Source: Erythrocercus mccallii
Taxonomy: Eukaryota; Chordata; Aves; Passeriformes; Dicruridae
NCBI GenBank assembly: GCA_013397435.1
Contig: VZRG01002086.1
Coordinates: 1-64,000 of the forward strand
DNA length: 64,000 bases
Direction of reading: 5' to 3'
In this document: positions 27,901 through 42,900 of the stretch, one piece after another
Layout: every line of letters starts with the position of its first letter
Numbering within the stretch: the first letter of the stretch is position 1
Notes under the pieces: generated by a model
The model's database searches: none
Told to the model about the DNA's origin: nothing
Seen by the model: only the letters and a program-made list of their open reading frames with translations
Translations under genes and position numbers: made by a program

Positions 27901-30900
27901 GTTCTGGGGTAACTGGCTACAGTTTCATCAGCACCCTGTGACTTCATATGTGAAACAACTATTCATTCTCACAATTCAACAATCAGATGTCACCCAACTT
28001 TAGTCAAGTTCTTGCCTCTGTGAAATGCACAAGCTCTGTACCCACATTTGTAGGGTTCTGACTGACACTTAGATCAAACAATCAGTTGTTTACACTTGTA
28101 AATTTCAGTACGTTCTGTTTTGAGGAAAGTTTATCAACATGCCAAACACAGAAAATTATCTGACTTTTGGGTAAGAATACTCATTGCAGAAGTAAATTTA
28201 GGCGTAGACAAAAGTGACCTGTTGCTCTGTGTCTTGTGATATTGTGTCTTTCCAACGATAAGTAAATCACACATTAAAAGCATTCAGCTTGCTAGCAAAT
28301 TACTTCTGTAACTGGTTGAACCACCCAAGCTCTTTTATACAATGCTCCCATGCCATAAAAGAGACTTTAACAAAGTGCTACATTCTTATTACAAGGTACT
28401 AAGTTTTAATGCACATATTGCTTACACTGGATTCTAGAAAAATGATGTGTTCTTTGCTAGCTCTAATTCAGATCTGAAGTTATAAATAAGCAGTTCTTCC
28501 AGCATCTGTTAAACACTGATCAAAAATCAAATTACATCAATGAAGAATAACTGTAAGTAAACCCTTTTTTTCCATCTTAGAACAGTAAAATTCACAGGCC
28601 TAGGGGCCATGAATGGTTATTCTATTTCCCATTTACTCCATGTTTACCTAAAAGATAAGCTGGTTCATACATCAACTCATTATGCCTCTTGATCTGGTCA
28701 TGAATATTCCCATAATCCTCCCTCCATATCCCATAAAACTTCACTGACAGAATAAGGAAATTCTTTATTCAGATGTCTTGAGATCCTCATTCATACTCAG
28801 TCTCCCCTTATCTCCATATGAAATGATATTGCTACTTGCTCATTTTCTTTTCATTAATCCTGTGATCCCAAATCTAAAAGGCTCAAAACCAGACTAATTG
28901 AACTGTAATGAGGATTTGGAATACACTATGAATGCAGAAAGACACAGGCACAGATGAAGTCTGCATTTCCTAGTATTGTAAGCTGGTCAGAAGGGAACCC
29001 TCCCTGAAATATTCAGTCTTACAAGAAGGTTTGCTTTCTGATTTCTGCCTGAGATACCCAAGCTTAGCTAGCAATAACCACTGCTAAAATGAAAGAGCTG
29101 AAGCAAGTTATCAAGCAAATCTACTGAGGTAAGGCCAAATAATCCCAAATAATATAAAACACAAATTACAAAAGCAAAGTACATTACTGATTTATTTCAA
29201 ACACACTCCTAGAGGCAAGAAAAGGTTTTCTTGTATTTTTCAGCTGTGTTAATTGGTTTACTAAGAGATGTGTCCTCTGTCCACAAAACATGTCTTGCTT
29301 ATGGTTCTAGATTTATTTTGAGACATTCAAATACGTATTTACCTGTAAAGAACCAGTGATGCTAGCACAGAATTTTAAAGATGTTCATGTCTGTCTGTGC
29401 CAGAGTACTTTGGGCAAATCAAAAAGCTTTCTCTTCCCAATTACAAATGTGCACATAGGATATCAAATTTCAACTGCAGCAACAACTTGTTTTAAAACAA
29501 GTTTTAAAATCTTTCTGGACACAAATCCATCCTTATTTTTTACTTTGGTGAAACCTACAGTATGAAATGACCACAAAAAATATGCTAATATCTTATAAAT
29601 CCTCTGGTTGTACATTAAAGTGACTTCTATCTCCAACTAATGTTTACATGGCTTTGATATTTGAAAGCTCATTGTAGTGCTCCTTTTACTCCGGATTGTG
29701 TTTAGACTTGAGTTCTCCCTTTCCCTTTCCTCTCCCCCCCCCACCTTCCTTCCTTTCTTAATCCCTTCCTTGCCTATAAACATTCTCACTGCTTGCTGTG
29801 CTACTTCTATGTTATGGTTAGTTAACCACAGAGGCAGAAATTTGGAATTTACTGCTGTGAATGCATCATCTTTCCTCTAGTAAAAAGGAAAGCCCTGTCA
29901 GTCAGAATTCATCACAATGCCCAGAAACACACCATTAAAACTAGAGATGTCAATCCAAAGTTTTCTATTGAAAGCTGATTTTTACCTTAGGGCTATCTAA
30001 GACACAAACTCCATAGTTGTATACAACCCCTATGAACAGTCAGGTGGAGAGGGGAATGTGCCACATTTCTTGATTTTCTAAGGGCCATGTGAAAACTTTA
30101 CTTCTTGTTAAAATGGTATGAGCCCAGGCACCCCAAATAATGCCTCAGAAAGTAGACTTTCCAGCCACAGCTACCTGCAGCAACATGCTTATTCATGTTT
30201 TGTGCAAACACTGCCATAATTCCCTGATCACTGCAAGGTCATGTGCTGCTGAATTTTAGAAAATCCTTTGAAACTACCTATCACATTTTTTGCCAGTTTC
30301 CTCTTGTTCACATACCACATTTTCCTCTGGATAAGGCTAAGAGGAAAGCTAAAGTTTTAAGGAGAGAGAAAAAAAAGGCAAAACCACCCAGGCTGCCCTT
30401 AAAGAGACAGAACATCATTTGTCAGCTGCAAAGACAGATTTATAAGTAGAGGGCCCCCTCTGTTCCTTTAAGGCTGCAAAACAGATGGGAAGTGAATGGA
30501 CAGTCAAAGGGTCAAGAAAACACATGGGAGGTGCTGCTTGTATGCTGTATGTATGTTCCCAGCAAAAGAAAGAGGTCAAGATTGTAACTGCATGGCTGGG
30601 TGCTGGAAAGGCCTTTTCTTTAAGCTGTTACAAAGACAAACGCTGTTCTTCATCCTGCTGTCAAACTGCTATAAATATTGTTTGTCAAGAGAGTTTCAGC
30701 AGCTAAAAGTTTTTTTTTTAAAGAAGGCTGAGCAGGAGGATGAATCATGTGAATGATTCTTAAACAATTAGCTCATTAGTGTAATAAAAGCACTGCAGAA
30801 TCCTGAAAAGTTTAAGTGGAATTTATAATAGTTCATATACTAAATCCATGAATCATTAAGAATATACAGCTTTTAAAATGCAAGCTTGCAGAATTTAGCT

Positions 30901-33900
30901 GGCATGGTCATTGGTTACCAGTAGTTAGAGTGAATGAAGGTGCCAACTGATGCTACATTGTAGTAGCTGTCCTTTAATGTTATGTTTCTTATATGTGTTG
31001 CAATCTATCATGACATTTGAATTTGCACCCAATTTGATCTCCTTTTGCACAGCAGTAACAGGAGAAAACATCAACGAGCCTGTTTCCTACGAAGATACAG
31101 TTTTGTTTTCCCTGTTGTAGGCAAATTCACCTCTTAAACAGGAACACATCACCTCCACATTGTATATTTAGCCTGATGTAGAAACATAACAAAATGAAGA
31201 AAAAAATCTTAGAAAGAAAATCCCAAGTGACAGCTGCGATCACTGAAGTTACTTTGTTGCAAATATTACCATCATATTAATTCTTAATCCCTTCACAGCA
31301 CACCTGAGCAAAGCTGTCAGCTGCCTGTATGAAACAGTATTACCTTTATTTCACACTAAACCAGGCAGCAGCAGAAGACAACTTGTCTGAAAACACTTCA
31401 GTTATTTTTGCAAGCTACTGAGCACTGCAACAATATTTTAGCATTACTAACAATGATCTTTGCCCCAGAAATGGGAACTACGTATTGTGCTGTTGAAATA
31501 GTAGATTACTAATCAATATCTTGATCTATAGCTGCTCCAGATGCACTGGCCAGAGCTCTCAGTTTAACAGAACAGTTTTGGTCACACGTTTGCCCCGTTT
31601 CGTGGAACAGAACAGAAGCTGGCTGTGCTTCTTGGAGCAATCCCTGAGGCTCCTCAGGCTGATAAGCATGAAATCCTTCTGTCTCTGACAGAGTATTTCA
31701 GAACTGAGCTACGGGGCTGAAGTAAAACTGACAATTATACAGACTACTGACTTTATACAACAGACATTTCCATGAGCTATTAATCAGTTCTGCGTGTCTA
31801 CAGAAAGGAAACTAAATATTAACCAAACTGAGTTTCCACAAACTATTTCTACATTGTCATTGAGGTTAGCCTAATGTACCAGTGATCATTACCCTGTGTT
31901 GAGTTGAAAGTTTATGAGAGTCACAAGGTCTGCAATATTAAGGTAGTACTTGGGCATCTCTCAGTCCTCTGTCTCCATCTCAGATTTTTTAATTAAAACT
32001 GCTCTAATAACTCAGTCTTTCAACAGAACTTAGCCGTGCTACTTACTGGACAGCTGGAAGGAGCTTAGTAGAAGAATGACAAGGCAACCTTATAAAACAA
32101 TCTCATACTTTGAATCAAACTTACAGATACAGGAAGATTGAACTTCCAAATCAAAACTGAAAAACTAGAATGAATCAGAGAATGTGGTGATGCTCATTAT
32201 TTTGTATGCAAACAGAGAAAAGCATAGAGGCAAACCAGACATACTACCCAGTGATTCATCCAGTGATGTAACAAAAGAATAACTTTTCTTTATGCAGAAA
32301 GAACATACACAGCGATAAAGACAAACTACTTATGTAAGGGCTATAAAACTGTAAAAAGACTTGAACATAAAAAAATAACTGATATATGTTGTTTCTCCAC
32401 CCAAAAGAAAGCATACTCAGTAATTAATTAGATAATGAAGTAATATGCCATCAGGACTATTTAAGTTAAAAGGCTCTCTAGAAAATGGCAGAAAATGAAA
32501 TGGTGATTAGATGAATTTTTAGATCATAACAATAATGTTTAATAGTCAAAAAACTTAAATCACCATATCCAAATGATTCTATTGTTTTTTCTTTGCTATC
32601 ATTCCTACGGGCAAAGTGGAGCCTACTACAATTGACAATGTGCAACATACACAACACTGATCTCTTCAGCTTTTGGAAATGGGAATGCTACATTCCACAG
32701 CTCCATACTACTTTAGAACAAAAGCATATATTGGTCCATTTATAAGCCTGTAATTTATACCAATAGTAAATCTCTCCATGATAAGTAAATCTCTTCATGA
32801 TAAGTACTTAAATTTTGATTAATAAGTACCTCACAAGGAACCAGTACTAAAGAGAAAATAACATCAAATTTAGATGTATTGATCCTTGCATCATTCAGAA
32901 AATTTTAGGAAAAAAATAAATTCAGCAGACACCACAATGACCCTCAAGTACAAGAGACATGGGTCTAGAGTAAGATTAATAGGCATTAAACATGTCATTA
33001 TTCATGTAGCAGTTTATCACTATTTTTCAACGTCAACTTTAAGTGATAGGCTTCTTTTAGTCAGTGACAAATGTGGTGAACTTTGTAAGGATCCATTTTA
33101 GGACCTGGACATCAGTGCCTAACTCTTCATCAATAACTAAGAAATCACAGCAGACAGGCTTTGGTCATCTGGGATTCTTAAGTTAAGTAAACCATCACTC
33201 CATCACAGGATGTCTACAAGTGATGTATGTTCTCCCTTAAGGATTACTTCCCTCTGTGAGAAGATGCAGCTTTCTAAAGCACTTTTTGCCATGACACAAA
33301 GCAGGAACTACCTTATCTGCACTTTGACACACAGACCATCCTACACATTCTTCTGGTTTTAATTCATTAGTTTCATGCTGCTGCTCCAAAACTCAAGAGA
33401 AAAGAAAAAAAAAAAAGAACTTGAACATTTAACCAGTGTCTTTCACATCAAAGGATACTTGCTTGGGTCAATTTCTTAAATTATCTACATGGAATTAAAA
33501 ACATGATAGTCATGCAAAAATAATTAATTTGCATTCTAAAAGGATGTTTGCAAGTCTATTGTGAGATACCACTTTGGTTCAAAATTAGAGGAGTTTGAAG
33601 ACACAACCATACAGACTGATTCCAAGCACATTGTCCCCCAAGTTCCTGCATCATGGAGCACCAGGACCTATACAGAGCTCAAAGGGAGCACAGGACTCAT
33701 GCTGCCACCAGCACACTGGTGACACCAGCACAAGCTTGAACTCATTAAGAAACAGACAGCCCACACTTTGTGACTGATTGAGATCTGGGCAGAAACGAAT
33801 GTGCTCTAAATGACAAGCAGCCTCTGATAAGATACAGGCCATACTAAAGTCCTCAGGGAAGCTGCTGGCAGGGGAGTGTGAAGATAGCAGCTACCCTGCA

Positions 33901-36900
33901 CATGCTTAGCAGAAGTTGGAGGTCTGTTTGGTGATTCCCAGAGGGAAATGGCTGCTCTGCATCTGTCTGGGTAGAAGGCCACATCATTTTCCTGGTGTAA
34001 TATTCTGCCAGCCCAGGATGAGATGAGTGAGTGCTCTTCACTGCTATGACCAGGTGAAAGGAGAATGAGATGAAAGTGAGATTGCTGACACCTCTGGAAT
34101 TGTCATACAACTATGAAGTAACCATATTTTTACTTAAGAAGCTTCTAAAACTCCAGTATTTAGGCACTGTGAAGAAATAAGAGCAAAAAATAACCCTAAT
34201 TCTTCAGATTCTAATAAAATTACTCCTCCATTTGCATTTCCTAAGATGCTTTCTTCTTTCCTATATCTATCTTTGGGCAGCAGGGGTAACATTTGGGCAC
34301 TACCATCAAATATCTGGAAAATTATACCTTTTTTTCTGTGTCTTGTAAACACTGAAAACCACACTGCTTCTGATTTAAGGACTACTAACCACTGGCTTTT
34401 GAGCTATTTTGTCTGCCTCTAGTTTCTATGGGAAAATTACCTATGATCTGCTTATTTGAGAGATCTTTCCCCCTACAGCTGAGCTTTGCCCCTATGAAAC
34501 GCTGTGACCTTTAAAAAAAAAGTTAAAGCTCATAATAGACGAGCAAATGGAAGCAAAGGCTTTAGAAAGCCAAGTCAAAGCCTGATTTTAAGGAGCACAT
34601 GTAATCACCAATGTCATGAAAGATAGAGGTCAAATCAAAACCCAATTGGCAGTCATCTGAAGGAACTGAAATTTAATTAGGCTATAGTAATGACCACAGT
34701 ATAGGATTACTTTCACAAAACATTTTTGTTCTGCAGCTAACAGCAATGAAAGAAAAAATGTAACCGCTGAGCAAGTAATCATATGCAAAGTACTCTTCAC
34801 AGACTTTATCCCCAACTTTGCATAAATGCATAACAAAAAAGGGGACTCACTTGGATTAAAACCAGTTTGTTACACAGAACAGACACAACAGAACCCACTC
34901 AGCTTAGCCAAATCACAGGAACTTCAGGTCCTGAGTCAGCAACTTGCATATGGAAGTGCCAGCCTTAGCTTTCTAACTCCATTAAAAGGGCAAGTTTATT
35001 ATATGCCTATATGATATTAAATCATTCATGCTCCAAGTTGGCAAACGGCTTACATTCAACAAGAGAAAAAGTAAATAAATCTAATGCTGTGACTTCAAAG
35101 CATTGACTTTAGATATAAAACTTGAAAGAATTTTACTGTAACTCTGGTTTGTTTAGTTTTTATATGTTTTAGTCTTCACAAGAAAATAATTAAGTTCTGC
35201 AAACTATTATTTTTCATAGCTTACAAACGTATGACAGAATTGAAACAAATGGCCCTAAGCTGTATTTTCTTCATGTGAGGGCCTACTCCTCAAATGTTTC
35301 AAAAAGCTTTTGTGCAGAACGAAGTCTCAGCTAGCCCATGACACCTGTACAGGTGTCAACATTACTGACAAATGAACTTGGAGGCTGATCCATTCACACT
35401 CATACCTAGCAATTTCAGGATCAAGTTTCCACAGGCATTCCCAACTGCTGCCAATGACTCTCCCGTGCACATGGTTCTACTTATAATTTGGTGAAGAACT
35501 GGGTTTTCTTTTTTAACTTGTGAGGACACAGGATACTGCATGAATAGCATGCTGACCTAGGAAGGATGCTTTGTATGTACTTTATTTTGTTTATCCTGTG
35601 GCTTTGCAACGTTCATTGTTTTGCTGTCCAAAAGGACTAAAAGAAGAAATAAATGAAGATAGGACATACGCATTTCTTTTGGGTCTGTGAGATTTCAACT
35701 CTAGTGAATTGAATGGCAAAGCTCCTGCTGCCTGCCTGAAGCTTGGATTCACCTGAAGCGAACATCAATGTGCACCACCTAGCATGCTCTAGGTGCTACT
35801 GCAACAGGGAGAAATTGCACTTAGCTTTGAGATAAGACAATGGAAGATCCACTTCCTTTCTGATTAAAGGATCCAGTTCCTAACAGTTTGTTCTTAATGA
35901 AGCTTACTAAACTAGTACTTTCCATGCAGTTGCTAACCGGAAATGTGCAGCTGAGACAAAAAATGACCGCCCTTTACAACCTTCATAAATTACATGTCAT
36001 ACAAACGTACCAGAAAACCCCGAGGGAAAGTGGAAAACAAGAGGGACAAGGACAGGCAAGTGCATCCCCCTCCCGGAGGAGGGAGGGGAGCCCCGGTAGG
36101 AGCGGGGCCGCCGCTCAGCGCCGCGCCCCGTCCGCGGCCGCTCAGCGCCACCGCGCGGCCCGCACCGGCAGCGGCGCGGCCGCAGCTCAGCGGCTGCTCC
36201 GGCCCCGGGAGCACAGAGCACCCTGCAGGCAGGGAGGGAGCTCCAGGAACCGCTTTATGGGAACTCAACGTTTTCAACAACTACCATGTGATAAATAGGT
36301 TACAGAAAAGGTAAGATTTATCCACACTCTATCAGGTAAAACAGCAGAAAATACATTATTCATGTTAAAGTCTTTCAACTATGTATTACTTTCTTAAAAA
36401 AAATGTATTGCCCAAGACTGAAGAACTTAATTTAAAAGATACAGTTCTAGGGAAGGTGTGACTTCAAATAATTGCCTTTTTAAATAACCAACCAAGCTGC
36501 CATTTAAAAATATATGCAACATGTAAAACATGTCTGCTCTTTCACCTCAAAAAGGGTTTAGTGGAACTAAGAAAGAGGAAAAAAGTGGAAAGGCTGATTG
36601 AAACCAGGACATGTCCATGCGAAGAGCAACTACACCATGAGAACTTTTCAAGTCAGAAAAAAGAACATCAAGTGCAGGTAGCATACACATCTGTGAAGTC
36701 ACGAATGACAAAAAAAATGAATAGAAAAAGATTACTGAATGTTTTTCACAGTGCAAGAACTAAGGAGAACCAAATGAAACTGGCAGGTGGCTAAGAAACA
36801 AACAAAAGGAAGTAGTTTTTTTCACAATGTGTAGTTGAACCCTGGAACTAATTGCCACAGGATGTTGCGGATGCCAAAGTTTACATGAGTTCAAAAAGCA

Positions 36901-39900
36901 ATTAGAGAAATTCACAGGAGGAAAAAAAAAATCCATAAATGCCTATTAATCACAAAGATATTACCTCAGGATTAGGAAATCTTGGAACCAGAGATTGTGG
37001 GCTGCTGTGAGAGCTTAACAGTCAAGTATTGCTGTATGCTTATGCTGTTCCCAAGCCCACTGCCAGGGTCAGGACACTGGGATACATCAACCACAGGTGT
37101 ATCTTTCAGTACAAGCATTCTTATAGAGTGATTGCATTTTAGGACATTTTTGAAGTACATTTTCCCAATTCAGCTATACATATTCTCCTCTGCCCCTTTT
37201 TGCACCTCACAATCCTTTCTTCCAAAAGGACTCTAATCCTAGAGCTTTATTTCCACAAACTTAGTGATCATTCAGTGGTACAAGTACCATGACAATATTT
37301 ATGTACATTTACATTACATTTAAAGCACATTTTTGAAGAAAAAGCAACCTTTATTACATTAAAAAATTAATAATTTGTTTCAAAGATCTGTTTACACTCT
37401 TTAAAATACCTAGAATACAACCTGAGATATGAACAGTGAGAAGCAGCAAGATTCAGGGCATAAATGTCATGCAAGGAATATTCTTATATAGCATTAAAGT
37501 ACCATTCGAGGCTGTAGAACACAGACAACAAAACCTTCTGAAGTAAGTTTTGAGTCCTGTGTGAGCTCTCATCATGAGACTTGGTCACCCATGTTAGTAA
37601 TAGCCATTAACCAGTATCTTCAATAAACAATAAAACACAGTGCTTCAGCATTAAAAGACTGATATTACGGCAGTTATTCAGTATTCCCATATAATGAGCA
37701 TCAAGAAGAGGCACCCCAACCTCAGGTATATAAATAGTTTACATTTGCAAGTAGAGTTTCTAATCTGGAAGTGAATCCCAGCCCCATATCTACAAATTTA
37801 GACTGGAAATTAGAAGTCTATTTGTAACCACAAATCCTGGAACATGTTTTCAGTGTCAATAGTGAGCCCCAATAAGTAACTGATTTGAAGACAGAGCTCA
37901 AGATATTCGAATCAGCTGGGTTATATAAACACAACTGCATGGAATAGAGAGACTGGACTTTGTGACTCAGGGGGTCACTTCCCTTCCTAATTAAAATACC
38001 AATACTTTATGAATGTGTGTCACAGGAGTCAGGATTTTTTCCTTTAGGAGAGTCCTGAACTTTACTAAATGCTACAAGAAGTAAATTATAGCCATCTGAG
38101 AGTTTAATGCTCTATGTTATCAAAATCTGTTATGGGGTACAAAAAAAACCAACTTCTGCACCTTAGAAAAGCATACTATTCACCAAGGGAGAGGCAAAGA
38201 AACCCCCTTTCCCTGTTATATTCCCATAAAAATCACTTAGCAATAAAAGCATGCACAGCTGATCAGAGCTAAGCAGTGTTAGTTTTAAAATCTTCCCACA
38301 GGTACAATAAAGCAGAACCTGCCATCATACATTGTTTTGTACTGAGTAACAATTATTTCTTTAGAATAATGTCTGTGTGATCTGTGACCTCCTGAATTTA
38401 AAGAAATACAGTGCAGTGACATGTTTTTGCTACACAGTAATTTATGAAATGCAAACTACACACTTGAAGCATTTATACCAGTGCACTGACACCTCAGGTT
38501 ATGAATACACACAGGCTGCTCCTACAGGTCTAGTCTTAGTTTACAAAATAATGACCTCAGTTGCCACTGCTTTGAAATGGGAGCCTAATACTGAGGCTAG
38601 GGAAAAGCAAAGTTGACAATGCAAAAATTCTAAGTCAAATTCAGAGCAAAACAAAGACACGTTAATTTAAACATCATGAGCATGTTAGGGTTTTAAAATT
38701 TTGTTTTAAAACATGGAATACTTGAGGATAAATCAAAATCACAAAGATTCACTCTATACCAGTGTTTGCACAGGAAAAAAGAACTTCCTCAGTAAAAGTC
38801 TGCATCCTACCATGCAGCTACCACTCGTTTTACCTCAACATTTATACAGAGAGGAGGAGAACCTCTTACGCTGCAAAACACGGTCTACCTACTCTAAAAG
38901 ACTGTTTACATAGAGGTTGATACAGGATTCAAAAGCAACACAGGATGCTTGGAGAAAATTATGTACCTATCATGAAAATAATACAGTCACAGCACCTGTT
39001 TCAGAGATCAGTCAAGAAAACCGCGGCAATTTGCCCTAGATCACCAAAACTCCTACTCACAAATCCAAAATATTGTCACATTTTCTAAAGGACAACAAAT
39101 ATTATTGACTGGGATTTCAAAAACAATACTTCCAATAAGACAGTATTTTTAGTGCAGCCAAACCAGCACTATTAAAAATAAATCCTTAGATTTTGAGTTT
39201 GTTGTAAGCAAAACATTTAACTTTATATTAAATTTTGGATGTAAAAAATGAAAAGTATGATTCATACTTAGGTAACTAACAGCTATTGCAGTCTTCTCTG
39301 TCCCACTGAACCCTGAATATAAGAACTTTCCTAATTACTTTGCTAATTAAAAGGAGAAACACTGACCACAAAATCCATTTATTCTGAATTAAATATCCCA
39401 AGTCATATTTTAAGACAAAAATTAGTTTCTACATCAAACACAAAACAGAGGTCTAAGAAAAATGGTCACCTGTGACATGAACATGCAAGTATTTATGTAA
39501 CTACAGGAACTTAATTTATCACTAGCTTTTCCTCTTTTTCCTTTTGCACAGCACTGTTTTTTCCCCTCCCAGACCAGATGCACAGCTGGGATTTAAGTGG
39601 AAGTTGCACAGAATGGCAGAATGCTGCCAAAAAGACAATAGTATGCGTGCAAGACAAGGTCCATCAGCTAAAAGCCAGTCTAAACTCTACTGGATGTGCA
39701 GGCAGACAACAGGAGACAACCTCAACCTAGACTGTCACCTTAAAAACTTTCACTGTGTATATTAATCATAAAACCGTCATGGTTTTTGAGCACTTTTTGA
39801 GTTACCCAAGGCATTAAACTACTGTTAACTACTGTCTGCTCTGGAAGGGGACTCTCTCTTTAAAGAGTACTCTGTTTTAACTATATTTTTTCCATATATT

Positions 39901-42900
39901 TATTTAACTGAAGTTACACCTACTGTAAATTATATTATCACACTATACCACCCATGTCCACCTTAGAATCACTAAGATCTGACCATATTTAAGAAAAAAT
40001 CTGTATGATAATAAATAAATGCCAGCACATAACAACCCATATCACACTGAATATTCTTAAGGACAGTGGTCAGAATTTGCTTCATTTCAAGCTCATTCCA
40101 AAACACTGTAGTGGGTACTTACTGAGATCCTCTGCAAGCTGAACTCTCTTGCCAGTTAGGAGCATCACCTTTTTTTCATTGTCTTCAGCAAAATCTTCAA
40201 GCACTTCCTTTACATTCTTCTCCAAGCGCCTTACTGAACAATAAAGCAACCAAAAAAAGGTAAGTGGCGACACTTTTGCAACTCCAATGACAAAATTTTG
40301 GGAAGGTCTGTTGGAGACACAGTCTGTCACCATACTTATTAATCTGAGAGGTGAAAAGGCAAACTTCTGAACACAGAAGCCCCTTGTTTGGGCCTTTTAA
40401 GAATGGAAGTTCTTTGAGGAAGATTTTTAAATTTCAAAGGGTTATTTTCTCTCTCAGCAAATTATTATTGGATGACTGTTTTAGAAGGAGATAATCTCTT
40501 GTTTCACACCCTTCCACTGACTGATGCTTACCTTCAGTGTTAGTGAGCTGCTGCCTCAGAGTATTTGCTGTAATCGCCAGCATTCGCTGTATTCGCCAGA
40601 AGAGGACGATGTCATTACATTCGAGCTGGAACGACAGAAGCTGTGCTGTCAGACCTCTGATGTCCAGTGAACATCCTACACACACAAGAATCTCTTGACA
40701 CTTTTAGCAGCAACTGTAACCTCATGTATATAGATCCTGATCTTCACAAAAATCCCACAGAATTACTGGTGTAGGTAACAAGGAAACACATAAAAAATAC
40801 TTCACAAGAACAACATCAGCCTTATTTAATGCATTACCTTCCCGTTTGCTATTTTCAACAGAAATAGCTATATCATGGGAAACCATGGAAAAACAATTTG
40901 CAGACACTTTATGCAGGCTGGGGAGTGTAACCTAATGCTCACTGGAACACCACTGTTCATAGCAAATATACTGAGAGACAACAGCTGAGCTCCAGGCTGT
41001 GCCTCCCTGCATGACAAATGCTTCTGGAAGATAGGGCTGGGCCAAGGGCTGTATTTGTTAGCAAAAGAAGAGACAATTGCTACACCTGCAAGGATAGCAG
41101 GAGGGAGCATTAAGTTCACATTAGGACACTTTAACAAAGACAGTAACATGATTAGGGGTTTAAGTTTCATGAAGAGGCAGCTCTCCATATGGTGATCTCA
41201 TTCTCTCTTACAGGCAAAGGTATTTCTAAAGTAACAAAGATTTCTGGCTTCATGGCTCATTAAGAGGAAAACAAGGCAAGGAGCTCTACCTTTCCAGCAA
41301 TTTCTCTATAAAATATAATGGTAAGAAAATAATGCACTCTTTGTGTGACTTGATCCATACTGTCATTTATTGCAGTTCACAAAACTGCAAAGTTATTTAT
41401 AAAGATCTGTTTGGAAACTCCATAGCTGTTCATTTTTCCCCCCATTGATCAAACATGGTTCTATGCATTAACTATAAGCATTTACTGACCATAGTTTTCC
41501 TATAAATCCATAGGGATGTTTTCTGAATTTTTTTGTGTAAGTGAAGTAAATAACTATCAATGGGAAAGCAGGAGGAATGGCTATCAACAGCACATCAACA
41601 GCTTTACACTAGTGGTTTTAACCGTGCATTTTCAATACACATTGATTAGAAACAGATGTTTAGGTCATGGCTGATACCTAGTGGTCATTTTACGTAATTG
41701 CCACCAGGATGGCATTTTATACATTACAAGCTTCATGTAAAACATGTCTGAGATCACCAGCTATCTGGTCAGGCTACTTTGAAGTATTTTTAGATTTTTT
41801 TTTTAAACTGAAATAGAAATATTAACGCAAAACACCAGCGTAGATGAAGAACATCTGTTCTTCAATTTACCTCTGAGTCCACAAAATGCCTCTGATAATA
41901 ATAGAAGCCTCTTCGACATAGATTGCAATGGCTCAAAGCAGACTTCAGGAAGTATCTTCTATAAATTTGGTGCCATGTGTCTTTAATCTAGGAAAAGAGT
42001 ATTTAGATTAGACTAAATAAATAAATACATGCACTCACCATCATGCTTAGATTAATGACCGCATTTAATTTTAAAATGTAACTCCAAATTCCACTGTTGC
42101 TATCATGTAACGTAAGTCTAAATATTTCTTAGCAATTTGTCTGCAACTGGGATATGATTAATGTGTTAGTTACACTTGGCAAACACTACAGATGACTTGT
42201 CAATTTAAAAACTTACACTTCCATGCACATAACTGAATGCTTAAAATACTGTCTGCAGCCAAAACACGTTTAAATTAAATACTACAAAACATTCTTTACA
42301 TTAACACTGAGAACACATTTTTGAGTTGTACCCATTAATTTACCAATTAAACCAGATTAAAGCTTAGAGAAATATTTAATGGGTCTTACGTAAACAAACA
42401 TTTATAACTTTTCTTGATTAGGCTTATTATGTTTCAATTCTTCAAAATTAAATATATGTATCAAGATGCCTCTCTGGAAAACCCATAAAACATAATTAAG
42501 AAAACCAGTTGCTTAGCTAGAAAAAAAACTTCAATTTGCACTCAGCGTCCTCATGCAGAGGATGTGGATCACTACTATGACCTTTATAAAAGATGGTAAA
42601 TGCTAAAAGAAGCAGCAGATATTACAAAAACTCTTCTTCCTAGAAGAAGTGCATGCATTAATGGTGCAAAGGTAGCCAAAGTTATTGTAGAAAATAAATC
42701 ACTGCTATAGGACATCTACATATATTACTTATTAATGTCTGAATTCTCATTTATTTAAAACCTCACATTTAATTAGATAAGAGGTCTAATTACCCTTAAG
42801 GGCCTTTCATTGCAATGAGATATGTCATTTTCCAGGACATTTCAAACGTACAATACAGTCCCTTGGGACACTCTAAAAAAATCCTGCCTTTTTGTAAGTA

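Larger units (their letters stand above)
24987..40122 (-). other. OPA1: Last coding intron of OPA1 (15.1 kb)
   Basis: Bounded by the exon 27 donor GTAAGT and the exon 28 acceptor CCACCAG. It is by far the largest intron in the visible gene. Besides AT-rich unique sequence it holds two CR1 fragments (about 26.93-27.04 and 36.59-37.13 kb), a short tandem repeat at 32765-32802, a pyrimidine-rich tract at 29706-29766, and the CpG island near 36.1 kb. No protein-coding exon was found in it on either strand. Confidence 0.85.

Noticed and set aside
35888..36314. Open frames of up to 136 codons through the CpG island on both strands
   Set aside because: They are rich in P, G, A and R, as expected from GC-rich DNA read in any frame, overlap each other on both strands, and match no family I know.
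41701..41716. CTCF-like motif (ccaccaggatggca)
   Set aside because: One extra base between the two halves of the core compared with the CTCF consensus, so binding is unlikely.
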